The notes under the pieces were generated by a model that saw only the letters and a program-made list of their open reading frames with translations, was not told the origin of the DNA and did no database searches. A DNA stretch of 38,984 bases, from assembly GCA_015488325.1 (NCBI GenBank), contig WFOA01000013.1:1-38984 (forward strand), written 5' to 3'. This document shows positions 1 to 8,570 of the stretch, one piece after another. This stretch comes from Acidimicrobiia bacterium. GTDB lineage: Bacteria > Actinomycetota > Acidimicrobiia > Spongiisociales > ZC4RG35. The position numbers and the translations under genes were made by a program. Within the stretch, counting starts at the first letter, position 1. The number at the start of each line of letters is the position of its first letter.

Positions 1-2096
1 CCCCCGCCCCCGTGGGGAATGGCGAAGGTCTTGTGGAGATTCAGATGGGAGACGTCGGCCCCCAACTCCCCGAGCCGGGCCACCCCGACGAGGGCGTTCA
101 GGTTGGCACCGTCGACGTACACCTGGCCGCCGTGGCGGTGCACGATCTCACAGATCTCGACGATCCGGGATTCGAACACCCCGTGGGTGGACGGATAGGT
201 CACCATCAGCGCGGCCAGCCGGTCGGAATGCTCTTCCGCCTTGGCGGCCAGGTCCTCCACGTCGACGTTGCCGTCCTCGTCACACGCGACAACCACCACC
301 TCCATGCCCGCCATCGCCGCCGAAGCGGCGTTGGTGCCGTGGGCTGACGAGGGGATCAGACAAACCGTCCGCTGGGAGTCGCCACGGCTACGGTGGTAGG
401 CGCGGATCATCAGCAGCCCCGTCAGCTCCCCCTGGGCACCGGAATTCGGCTGGACGCTGAAGGCGTCGTACCCGGTGATCTCGGTGAGGTAGTCGCAGAG
501 CTCGTCGATGAGCTGGCGGTATCCCCCAGCCTGGTCGAGAGGGGCGAAAGGATGAAGCCCGGTGACCTCGGGCCAGGAGATCGGCTCCATCGCCGTCGTC
601 GGGTTCAGCTTCATCGTGCACGAACCGAGGGGAATCATCGTTCGGTCGAGGGCCAGGTCCTCGTCGGCGAGCCGACGCAGGTACCGGAGCATCTCGTGTT
701 CGGAGTGGTAGCGGTGGAACACCGGATGACTCAGATAGGGGGATGTCCGACGCGCCCAACGGGGGATCCCCGACTCCGACCCATCGACCGGTCCGGCCCC
801 GAAGGCGGCGAGGACCTCCGCGACGACGGCGTCGTCGCAGGTCTCGTCGAATGCCACCGCCACCCGGTCTGCGTCCACCCGCCGCAGGTTGATGCCCCGC
901 TCCCTCGCCGCCGCCACCACCGCGTCGGCCCGCCCGGGGACCGCCACGGTGACGGTGTCGAACCAGCTGTCGGCCGACGGCTCGACACCCCGGGCCCGAA
1001 GGCCTGCCACGAAGCGCGATGTGAGCCGGTGGATCCCCTCGGCGATCCGACGGAGGCCGTCCGGGCCATGCCAGCAGGCGTAGAGGGCCGACACGACGGC
1101 CAGGAGCACCTGGGCGGTGCAGAGGTTGGAGGTGGCCCGTTCCCGGCGGATGTGCTGCTCTCGGGTCTGCAAGGTCAACCGGTAGGCGACCCGGCCGGCG
1201 GCATCCCGGGAAACCCCCACCAGCCTCCCGGGGAGATGACGGACGAACCGGTCACGGGTGGCGACGTAGGCGGCGTGGGGGCCCCCGAACCACAGAGGCA
1301 CCCCGAAGCGCTGGGTCGAGCCGACGACGATGTCGGCCCCCCACTCTCCGGGAGGGCGGAGCAGGGTGAGGGCCAGGAGATCGGTGGCGACCACGGTGAC
1401 GACCCCGGCGGTGCCGGCACGTGTCAGCAGCTCGGCGTGGTCGCGGATCCGGCCCGACGAACCCGGATAGGAGACGAGGAGCCCGAAGGCGTCGGACAGG
1501 TCGAACTCGGCCGGGTCGGCCACCTCGACGTCGAAGTCGTGGGCCTGGGCCCTGGTGCGGAGGACGGCGATCGTCTGGGGATGGGTGTCGGCGTCGACCC
1601 AGAAGATGCGACCACCCCCCTTCGAGATGCGGTGGGCCATCGCCATCGCCTCGGCGGCGGCGGTGGCCTCGTCCAGCACCGACGCGTTGGCCACGTCCAT
1701 GGCGGTGAGGTCCTCCACCATCGTCTGGAACGTGAGGAGCACCTCGAGGCGACCCTGGCTGATCTCGGGCTGGTAGGGCGTGTACGCCGTGTACCAGGCC
1801 GGGTTCTCGAGGACGTTACGGCGGATCACCGGTGGGGTAATGGTGTCGTAGTAGCCGAGGCCGATGAGGGAGCGGAACGGTCGGTTGCGCGCCATGATCG
1901 ACCGCAGCTCCTCCAGCACCTCCACCTCGTCGAGGGTCTCGGGCAGCTCCAACGGTCGGGAGGAGCGGATGGCCTCGGGGACGGCCTGGTCGACCAGGTC
2001 GCCGAGGGAGGTCGCTCCAACGACGGCGAGCATCGCATCGATCTCGGACGGCCGAGGGCCGATGTGACGGGCGGTGAACGTTCTCGGGTCCAGCAT
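1..2096 (-). CDS. gcvP: Glycine dehydrogenase (aminomethyl-transferring), GcvP, partial (C-terminus beyond window)
   Basis: Minus-strand reading from ATG at 2096 gives [46 protein letters not shown], with the RHIGP start typical of GcvP. Further in it reads [24 protein letters not shown] (PLP-lysine region neighbourhood). The ORF is open to the window edge, so it is absent from the ORF track. Confidence 0.95.
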   Translation of the reverse strand, partial: MLDPRTFTARHIGPRPSEIDAMLAVVGATSLGDLVDQAVPEAIRSSRPLELPETLDEVEVLEELRSIMARNRPFRSLIGLGYYDTITPPVIRRNVLENPAWYTAYTPYQPEISQGRLEVLLTFQTMVEDLTAMDVANASVLDEATAAAEAMAMAHRISKGGGRIFWVDADTHPQTIAVLRTRAQAHDFDVEVADPAEFDLSDAFGLLVSYPGSSGRIRDHAELLTRAGTAGVVTVVATDLLALTLLRPPGEWGADIVVGSTQRFGVPLWFGGPHAAYVATRDRFVRHLPGRLVGVSRDAAGRVAYRLTLQTREQHIRRERATSNLCTAQVLLAVVSALYACWHGPDGLRRIAEGIHRLTSRFVAGLRARGVEPSADSWFDTVTVAVPGRADAVVAAARERGINLRRVDADRVAVAFDETCDDAVVAEVLAAFGAGPVDGSESGIPRWARRTSPYLSHPVFHRYHSEHEMLRYLRRLADEDLALDRTMIPLGSCTMKLNPTTAMEPISWPEVTGLHPFAPLDQAGGYRQLIDELCDYLTEITGYDAFSVQPNSGAQGELTGLLMIRAYHRSRGDSQRTVCLIPSSAHGTNAASAAMAGMEVVVVACDEDGNVDVEDLAAKAEEHSDRLAALMVTYPSTHGVFESRIVEICEIVHRHGGQVYVDGANLNALVGVARLGELGADVSHLNLHKTFAIPHGGG

Positions 2097-2107
2097 CCTC
2101 ACCCCTT

Positions 2108-2290
2108 GGTCGGTCGCTCCCCTGCTGTCCTCGAACACCTGAGAGTTTCACCCCGTACGGGGCTTGCTCCTTCGGCGGCGACGGTTCGCCTTCTCCAGCA
2201 TCGCCTCGCCGGCACGGTCCTTTGTGCCTGAGAGATTCCGGGGAGGTTGCACCTTCGGCGCCCCCGAGATCGGGGGTCTCTCCCGCACCG
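2108..2290 (-). promoter_or_regulatory. Tandem glycine riboswitch upstream of gcvP
   Basis: Minus strand has two aptamer-like modules. The first is GGGAGAG...CGCCGAAGGTGCAAC...AATCTCTCAGGCACAAAGGACCG. The second is TGGAGAA...CGCCGAAGGAGCAAGCC...GAAACTCTCAGGT...GAGGACAGCAGGGG. These match the glycine aptamer core (GCCGAAGG.GCAA / CTCTCAGG / AGGACAG). Confidence 0.95.
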
Positions 2291-2347
2291 GGTCGTCGGC
2301 GGTCCCGATCCTACCGGTTCGGCGGGGCGTTCCGCCCGACCGAACAA

Positions 2348-2381
2348 CCGGTTGCAACCGGCACATACACATGTGTATGAT
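2348..2381 (+). promoter_or_regulatory. Candidate promoter of the 6C-like RNA with two perfect palindromes
   Basis: TTGCAA (2352-2357) - 18 nt - TATGAT (2376-2381). Perfect palindromes CCGGTTGCAACCGG (2348-2361) and CATACACATGTGTATG (2364-2379). Confidence 0.5.
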
Positions 2382-2454
2382 CGCATGCGTCGGTGATGCC
2401 CCCCCACATCGCCGGCACCCCCAACCCCAACGGCAGGGGTGTGCGAGGCGGACC

Positions 2455-2556
2455 CTGGCAGCCCGCACCCGAACAACCCCCCTGTCGTGCTCTTCGTACG
2501 AAGGGCATCGCGGGGCTCCGGTTCCCCCCTTGCCGGAGCCCCGCACTCTTTTCCGG
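2455..2556 (+). ncRNA. 6C-type small RNA (actinobacterial)
   Basis: Two hairpins, each with exactly six C in the loop: GCACccGaACA-ACCCCCC-TGTCGTGC (2465-2490) and GCGGGGCTCCGG-ttCCCCCCttg-CCGGAGCCCCGC (2510-2544). The linker is CTTCGTACGAAGGGC and a CTTTT tract follows. Located in the gcvP/ychF intergenic region. Confidence 0.8.
2510..2554 (+). terminator. Rho-independent-like terminator of the 6C-like RNA
   Basis: 12-bp perfect GC-rich stem (2510-2521 / 2533-2544) followed by ACTCTTTTCC. Confidence 0.7.
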
Positions 2557-2591
2557 GTCTCCGTCGCCGCAAACCGCCGTTCGGTTCCCGG

Positions 2592-3671
2592 TCACACCGA
2601 GAAACGCACCACCATGACGTCGCCTTCGGCCATGACGTAGTCCCGGCCTTCCACCCGTACACGGTTCGCCCGCTTGGCGGCGTCCCAGCCGCCGGCGTCG
2701 ACGACGTCGGCGATCGGTGCGATCTCCGCACGGATGAACCCCCGCTCCATGTCGGAGTGGATCTTGCCGGCCGCCTCGGGGGCGGTGGCTCCCCGCCGCA
2801 CCGTCCAGGCGTGGGCCTCTTTGGGTCCGAGGGTGTAGAAGGTCAACAGTCCGAGGGCTTCGTACGCCGCCCGCACCACCGTCGTCAACGCCCCCTCCCC
2901 CAGTCCCATGGCCTCGAACAGCTCCGCCCGCTCCTCCGGTGTGAGACGAGCGCCCTCCTCTTCGATCTTCACCGAGAGAGCGACGACCGTGTCGGCGGGG
3001 GAGACGGCTTCGGCCACGGCGGCGACCATCTCCTCGGCGCCGACGGTCTCTTCGTCGACGTTCACCACCCACACCACCGGGGCCAGGGTGATCGGAGCGA
3101 GATCCCGGAATGCGGCCCGTTCGGCGTCGCCCCATTCCCGGTCCCGCAGAGGTGAACCTCCGGCCAGCCATTCGGCGGCCTCGGCGATCGCCTCGGCGGC
3201 CGGCCTCTTGGCCGGATCCGCCGTCGCCTCCTTGGCGATCCGTGGTGCCCGCCTGGAGAAGACCTCGTGGTCGGCGGCGGCGAGCTCCAAGGTGAGTTCC
3301 TCTGCCTGGTCGACGGGGTCGGTCCCCGACTCGTCGGCGGGGACGGCCGGGTCGGTGAAGGCCCGCAGGACCACGACGAGGGCCTCCATCTCCCGGAGCC
3401 GACCCAGGTAGGCGCCGGCGAGTCCCCCACCGTGCCCCGGTTTGGCCATCGCCGGGAGGTCGAGGAGCTCGAGGGTGGCGTGCACCACTTTCTTCGACCC
3501 TTCCACCCGGGCCGCCTCTTCCAGACGGGGGTCGGGGACCTTGGCCACCCCGACGTTCGGTTCGGTGGTGGAGAAGGGGTGGGGCGCGGTCGGTGCGTTC
3601 AAGCCGGTGAGGGCGTTGAAGAGGGTGGTCTTTCCGGTGTTCGGTAACCCGACGATGCCGAGTCTGGCCAT
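2592..3671 (-). CDS. ychF: Redox-regulated ATPase YchF / OLA1-type GTPase
   Basis: MARLGIVGLPNTGKTTLFNALTG N-terminus; TGS-like C-terminus VRVEGRDYVMAEGDVMVVRFSV. Confidence 0.95.
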   Translation of the reverse strand: MARLGIVGLPNTGKTTLFNALTGLNAPTAPHPFSTTEPNVGVAKVPDPRLEEAARVEGSKKVVHATLELLDLPAMAKPGHGGGLAGAYLGRLREMEALVVVLRAFTDPAVPADESGTDPVDQAEELTLELAAADHEVFSRRAPRIAKEATADPAKRPAAEAIAEAAEWLAGGSPLRDREWGDAERAAFRDLAPITLAPVVWVVNVDEETVGAEEMVAAVAEAVSPADTVVALSVKIEEEGARLTPEERAELFEAMGLGEGALTTVVRAAYEALGLLTFYTLGPKEAHAWTVRRGATAPEAAGKIHSDMERGFIRAEIAPIADVVDAGGWDAAKRANRVRVEGRDYVMAEGDVMVVRFSV

Positions 3672-3757
3672 GGGGCGAGCAGGCTAGCGACCCCCCGACT
3701 CCCTTTTGACCGCGCGAAACGCCAAATGCTGCCCGTTTATGCTGTCAAAACGCCCGG

Positions 3758-3890
3758 GTCGGCAGTCTTCGCGCCCGGGGTCGGCAGTCTTCGCGCCCGG
3801 GGTCGGCAGTCTTCGCGCCCGGGGTTGGCAGTCTTCCTTCGCGCCGGGGGTCAGCAGTTTTCGCGCCGGGGGTCAGCAGTCTTCGCCCGG
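3758..3890. repeat. Tandem array of six ~22-bp units (GTCGGCAGTCTTCGCGCCCGGG)
   Basis: Units at 3758, 3780, 3802 (identical 22-mers), 3824 (26 bp, with an insertion), 3850 (22 bp) and 3872. The last unit overlaps the stop codon of the DsbA-like gene. Confidence 0.95.
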
Positions 3891-4526
3891 GATGCAGACC
3901 TCACCGACCGGCGCCAGGGCCGACGAGACCAGCGGCGTGATGTCCTCGGCCTTCCGATACCCGAAGGCCAGGGGGACGACCCGAACGCCGTCGCGCAGAA
4001 AGAGGGCCGGGAACCCCTCCACCCCCATCCTTCGGGCCTCGGCGAAGTCCCGCCATGCCGCCTTCCGGCTGTCGTCCCCGATGAGGGCCTCCTCGAACGC
4101 CGCCCCGTCGACGTCGGGGAATTCGGCGACGAGGTCCGGATAGACGGCCGGGTCGGTGATGTCCACCCCTTCGGCGTAAAAGGCCCGCTGGACCCGCTCG
4201 AAGAAGGGCCATGCCACCTCAGGTGCGAACTCCCGGACGACGACCACGGCCCTCGCCGGGAGCTCGGTGTCGTAGACCCAGCCCTCCCGGTCCAAGAACC
4301 CCAGTTCGAAAGGCCGACCGGTGATCTCCGAGATCTTCGTCCAGGTGTCCCTCAGGTAGCGACGCAGCCGGTCGTCGAGGACCTGAGCCGACGGACCCGG
4401 CCGCAGGCCCCCCATCAGCACCCGCACTCCGAGCCCGTGACCTTCGGCCAGCGTCGCCAGTTCCGGACCGAACCCATAGCACCACGAACACATCGGGTCG
4501 GCGACGTAGAGGAGGTGGGCGCTCAT
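3873..4526 (-). CDS. DsbA family thioredoxin-fold protein (FrnE/COG3531-like disulfide oxidoreductase)
   Basis: MSAHLLYVADPMCSWCYGFGPEL: CxxC active site after a DPMCSWC start; GVEGFPALFLRDG cis-Pro region. Confidence 0.85.
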   Translation of the reverse strand: MSAHLLYVADPMCSWCYGFGPELATLAEGHGLGVRVLMGGLRPGPSAQVLDDRLRRYLRDTWTKISEITGRPFELGFLDREGWVYDTELPARAVVVVREFAPEVAWPFFERVQRAFYAEGVDITDPAVYPDLVAEFPDVDGAAFEEALIGDDSRKAAWRDFAEARRMGVEGFPALFLRDGVRVVPLAFGYRKAEDITPLVSSALAPVGEVCIPGEDC

Positions 4527-4594
4527 GGTCGGACCAACCGTAACCGGCCTCCGGATGTTCCCGCGTCGGGTCCGTACCCGGTAGCGTGCAACCG

Positions 4595-5590
4595 ATGCGC
4601 ATCACCGTCGTGGGAGCAGGCTCCTGGGGCACGACCGTTGCCGCCTTGGCTGCCCGTTCGAACCCCACGGTCCTCTGGGCCCGCCGGGCCGAGCTCGCCG
4701 AGAACATCAACACGAGCGCCCAGAACCCCGACTACCTCCCCGGGTTCCGGCTCCCCTACGGCCTGCGCGCCACCGCCGACCTGGCCGAAGCGGTGGAGGG
4801 GGCCGAAGCGATCCTGATGGCCGTGCCTTCCCACGGATTCCGGACGGTGGCGGAGGGGATGGCGCCGGGCGTCGCCGACGACGCCCTCGTGGTCTCGCTG
4901 ACGAAGGGGATCGAACAGAAGACCCTCGCCCGGATGACCGAGGTCCTCGCCGAGGTGCTCACCGACCACGACTCCGACCGGATCGGTGTCCTCACCGGCC
5001 CCAACCTGGCCCGGGAGGTGATGGAGGGCCAGCCTGCCGCCACCGTGATCGCGATGCGCGACACCGAAGCCGCGGCCCGCCTCCAGCACGCCCTCATGGA
5101 TCCGACCTTCCGGGTGTACACGAACCCCGACGTCGTCGGGTGCGAGACTGCCGGCGCGTTGAAGAACGTGATGGCGATCGCCGCCGGGATGGCGAAGGGT
5201 CTCGGGTTCGGTCACAACACCCTCGCCGCCCTCATCACCCGGGCCTTGGCGGAGCTGACCCGGCTGGGGATCGCCCTCGGCGGCAAGCCCGAGACGTTCG
5301 CCGGGTTGGCGGGAATGGGCGATCTCATCGCCACCTGCATGTCGGACCAGTCCCGCAACAACCAGGTGGGCATGAAGCTCTCCCGGGGCCGCCGCCTCGA
5401 CGACATCATCGCCGAGATGAACATGGTGGCCGAAGGTGTGAAGACCACCGAGGCGGTGTTGGAGCTGGCTCGGCGACACCGGGTCGAGGTGCCGATCGCG
5501 ACCCAGGTGGGGAAGGTGCTGTACGAGGGCGCCCACCCTCGGGAGGCGGTCCTCACCTTGATGACGAGACGGCCGAAGGCCGAAGTCTGA
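4595..5590 (+). CDS. gpsA: NAD(P)-dependent glycerol-3-phosphate dehydrogenase
   Basis: MRITVVGAGSWGTTVAALAA Rossmann motif; TKGIE, GPNLAREV, ALKNVMAIAAG and GMGDLIATC motifs of GpsA. Confidence 0.95.
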   Translation: MRITVVGAGSWGTTVAALAARSNPTVLWARRAELAENINTSAQNPDYLPGFRLPYGLRATADLAEAVEGAEAILMAVPSHGFRTVAEGMAPGVADDALVVSLTKGIEQKTLARMTEVLAEVLTDHDSDRIGVLTGPNLAREVMEGQPAATVIAMRDTEAAARLQHALMDPTFRVYTNPDVVGCETAGALKNVMAIAAGMAKGLGFGHNTLAALITRALAELTRLGIALGGKPETFAGLAGMGDLIATCMSDQSRNNQVGMKLSRGRRLDDIIAEMNMVAEGVKTTEAVLELARRHRVEVPIATQVGKVLYEGAHPREAVLTLMTRRPKAEV

Positions 5591-5650
5591 CCTCGGCCGA
5601 AGACGCGATACCCTCCAGCCGGTGCCTCCCGAACCGCCCCTTCTCCCCGT

Positions 5651-6277
5651 GTCACCATCCGGCGTCTTCCGGAACGTGGGCACTACGACCGGGCGACCAT
5701 CGACGCCATCCTCGACGAAGGCTTCCTGTGCCATCTGGGGCTGGTGGTCGACGGGACCCCCCGGGTCGTCCCCACCCTGTACGCCCGCCGGGACGACCAC
5801 GTGCTCATCCACGGTTCTCCGGCGGCGGCGAGCCTCCGGCATCTCCAGGGTGGCACCGAGGTGTGCATCGCCGTCACCCTGATCGACGGTCTCGTCCTTG
5901 CCCGGTCGGCCTTCCACCATTCCGCCAACTACCGGTCGGTGATCCTCTACGGGGTGCCTCGCCGCATCGACGACCTCGCCGAACGGCGGGAGGCTCTCGA
6001 CTACCTCACCGACCGTCTCGTACCGGGCCGTCTCCCCTACCTGCGTCCGATGACCGAGCGGGAGGTCCGGGCGACAACGGTGCTCGAGGTCCCGATCGAC
6101 GAGGCCTCGGCCAAGGTCCGCACCGGTCCCCCGGGCGACGACGAAGAGGACTACACCTTCCCTGTCTGGGCCGGGGTCCTGCCGCTCCGCCTGGAGCCCG
6201 GGGAGCCCATCCCCGACCCCCGCAACCTCGACGGTCTGCAGCCGCCCGACCACGTCCGGGGTTGGAAGAGGAAATGA
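5651..6277 (+). CDS. Pyridoxamine 5'-phosphate oxidase family (FMN-binding) protein; 5' end uncertain
   Basis: Frame reads VTIRRLPERGHYDRATIDAILDEGFLCHLGLVVDGTPRVVPTLYARRDDHVLIHGS...HSANYRSVILYG. No ATG/GTG/TTG lies between the in-frame stop at 5588 and this conserved start, so the ORF track begins only at 5744. Confidence 0.8.
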   Translation, partial: VTIRRLPERGHYDRATIDAILDEGFLCHLGLVVDGTPRVVPTLYARRDDHVLIHGSPAAASLRHLQGGTEVCIAVTLIDGLVLARSAFHHSANYRSVILYGVPRRIDDLAERREALDYLTDRLVPGRLPYLRPMTEREVRATTVLEVPIDEASAKVRTGPPGDDEEDYTFPVWAGVLPLRLEPGEPIPDPRNLDGLQPPDHVRGWKRK

Positions 6278-7182
6278 GTGCCGACCGCCACGCCGTGCTG
6301 TCCACGTCCGAAGGACTCAACCGGGCCGCCTTCACCCCTTTGGACTGGGCCCTGTTCCTGTCGGTGAGCCTCATCTGGGGGTCGTCGTTCCTGCTCATGG
6401 ACATCGGCCTCGACGCCTTCGCCCCCGGGGTGATCACCTGGCTGCGGGTGGCTCTCGGTGCGGCCGTGTTGAACCTGTCTCCCCGGGCCCGGGTGAAGAT
6501 CGCAACGGCCGACCGGCTGCGGCTGGTGGTGCTGTCCTTCGTCTGGGTGGCGATCCCCTTCACCCTCTTCCCCCTCGCCCAGCAGCACATCGACTCGGCA
6601 GTGGCGGGGATGCTCAACGGGGCGATGCCGCTGTTCGCCGGGACGGTCGCCGCCCTCATGCTGCGCCGCCTCCCCCGCCGTCCCCAGCTGGCCGGGCTGG
6701 TGGTCGGATTCGCCGGGGTGGTGGCGATCAGCCTGCCCACGGTCGGTGAAGGACCCAGCGAGGCCTTGGGGGTGGTGCTCGTCCTCGTCGCCACCCTCTG
6801 TTACGGGTTCGCCGTCAACATCGCCGCCCCCGTTCAGCAGCGCTACGGGTCGATGCCCCTCATGGCGAAGATGCTCGCCCTGGCCGCCGTGTGGACGGCA
6901 CCTTTCGCCGTCGTCGACCTCGGCGAGTCCGGCTTCGCCTGGGGGCCCTTCGTGGCGATCGCGATCGCCGGGGTGGTGGGGACCGGCATCGCCTTCGTCA
7001 TCATGGCCACCCTGGTCGGCCGGGTCGGCTCCACCCGGGCGTCGTTCATCACCTACCTCATCCCCGTCGTCGCCCTGGCCCTGGGTGTCGTGTTCCGGGG
7101 CGACCGGGTGACCTCCCTCGCCCTGGTCGGTGTCGCCCTCGTCATCGTCGGCGCGATCCTCGCCAGCCGTCGCGACGTCTGA
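6274..7182 (+). CDS. EamA/DMT family transporter
   Basis: ATGA overlap with the previous stop; MSADRHAVLSTSEG...LFLSVSLIWGSSFLLMDIGLDAFAPGVITWLRVALGA; multiple hydrophobic helices. Confidence 0.9.
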   Translation: MSADRHAVLSTSEGLNRAAFTPLDWALFLSVSLIWGSSFLLMDIGLDAFAPGVITWLRVALGAAVLNLSPRARVKIATADRLRLVVLSFVWVAIPFTLFPLAQQHIDSAVAGMLNGAMPLFAGTVAALMLRRLPRRPQLAGLVVGFAGVVAISLPTVGEGPSEALGVVLVLVATLCYGFAVNIAAPVQQRYGSMPLMAKMLALAAVWTAPFAVVDLGESGFAWGPFVAIAIAGVVGTGIAFVIMATLVGRVGSTRASFITYLIPVVALALGVVFRGDRVTSLALVGVALVIVGAILASRRDV

Positions 7183-7393
7183 GCCTGCCTCTTCGCCACC
7201 GTGCGCGGACGGAAGCTCGTGACCTGCCCGGCGGATTCACCCTTCGGTCTGCGACGCCGCCGTCCCCGTTCCCCGCACCCGGCGCCGAATACGCCCTGCT
7301 CGCGGACGGAAGCAACGCCCTCATCTCCGAGTACCGACGAAACCTGCGGCCATGCGGGCATTTCTTGTCAGAGGTCGGCGATATATTGTGTAT

Positions 7394-8560
7394 ATGGACG
7401 ATGTCGCACGTTGCGCCGTGGAGCTCCTGGGGTCGGGCGTCGAGGCTCTTGCGGCCGAGCAGGTGGAGAACGCCGACGGCTTCCTGTTGGCCGAACAGGT
7501 CGCAGAGCTGCGTCGCCTCGCCGACCGGCTGGAGGCGGAGGTCCTGCGCCGGGTCCGCCGGATCGACGACGAAGCGGTGGCCCCGAGCATCGGATACCCC
7601 TCGACGTCGGCGCTGCTGCGTCACCGGTGCAGGCTCCGCACCGGCCGCGCCCGGCGGATGGTCGCCGACGCCCGCCGCCTCGCTTCGATGCCCCTCACCG
7701 ACAAGCTCTACACCGCAGGCGACCTCTCCACCGACCAGGTGCGGATCCTCATCCAGGCGGCCGAGACCGAACCCGAGGCCTTCGACCGGTGGGAACCGAC
7801 CCTGGCGGACACGGCGCACACGGTGGAGCTCTGCGACGACCTGGCCGCGGTGGTCGCCCTCTGGCGCCAGCAGGTCCATCCGCTCCCCACCGCCGACGAA
7901 CGGCAACTGTTCGAACGGCGAGCCGCGGTGATGTGGCAGAACCTCGACGGCATGACCGAACTGTGGGCCCGGTTCACGCCCGAGGTGGGAGCCCGGATCC
8001 GCCACCTCGTCGACGCCGCCACCGCTCCACCGCGGGTCGGCGACGGTCGATCGGCCGGCCAACGGCGCGCCGACGCCCTCGCCGACCTCCTCCTCGGCGA
8101 CGGCGGCGGGCGGACCGAACTCGTCGTCCACACCGACCTCGACACCCTCACCGGATCCGCCTACACGATGGCCGACCCCGAATCCGGCGGCGTCTTCGGT
8201 CGCCGGGCCTTCGATCAGGCCTGCTGTGACCCGGTCGTCACCCGGGTCGTGTTCGGGCCCGAAGGCCAGCCCGTCGACGTCGGCCGTACCCGCCGGGTGG
8301 TCCCCGGCCACCTGCGCAAAGCGGTCGTCGCCCGAGACCGGCGATGTGCCTTCCCCGGCTGTGCCCGGCCGCCCAAATGGTGCGACGTCCACCACGTGGT
8401 CCCGTGGAGCCGAGGCGGCGAAACCAACGTCGACGGCCTCGTCCTCCTGTGCCGATTCCACCACACCCTCACCCACCTACACCGGCTCGCCATCACCTGG
8501 ACGGGGGACGGTTGGAGCTTCACCGACTCCGACGGCCGCCCCTGGCCGCCGCCGATATGA
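7394..8560 (+). CDS. DUF222 / HNH endonuclease domain protein (13E12 repeat family type)
   Basis: C-terminal HNH: CAFPGCARPPKWCDVHHVVPWSRGGETNVDGLVLLCRFHHTLTH; N-terminal DUF222-like helices. Confidence 0.9.
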   Translation: MDDVARCAVELLGSGVEALAAEQVENADGFLLAEQVAELRRLADRLEAEVLRRVRRIDDEAVAPSIGYPSTSALLRHRCRLRTGRARRMVADARRLASMPLTDKLYTAGDLSTDQVRILIQAAETEPEAFDRWEPTLADTAHTVELCDDLAAVVALWRQQVHPLPTADERQLFERRAAVMWQNLDGMTELWARFTPEVGARIRHLVDAATAPPRVGDGRSAGQRRADALADLLLGDGGGRTELVVHTDLDTLTGSAYTMADPESGGVFGRRAFDQACCDPVVTRVVFGPEGQPVDVGRTRRVVPGHLRKAVVARDRRCAFPGCARPPKWCDVHHVVPWSRGGETNVDGLVLLCRFHHTLTHLHRLAITWTGDGWSFTDSDGRPWPPPI

Positions 8561-8570
8561 ACCCCCGGCT

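Noticed and set aside
393-2231. 612-aa + strand ORF opposite gcvP
   Set aside because: Antisense shadow ORF of a high-GC gene; low-complexity Arg/Gly/Pro-rich translation, while the opposite strand reads as recognisable GcvP and riboswitch.
2361-2400. Palindromes as terminator of the gcvP leader or an IS end
   Set aside because: No T tract after the palindromes on either strand and no target-site duplication or transposase; a promoter/operator role fits better.
3624-3671. YchF P-loop GKTT and lack of canonical NKxD as an oddity
   Set aside because: YchF/OLA1 proteins normally have atypical G4 motifs, and GKTT variants are common, so this is ordinary.
3758-3890. Possible CRISPR array
   Set aside because: Units are contiguous 22-mers without unique spacers, and no cas genes are nearby; it is a simple tandem repeat.
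4523-6253. 576-aa - strand ORF opposite gpsA/PPOX
   Set aside because: Shadow ORF; gpsA on the + strand is unambiguous.
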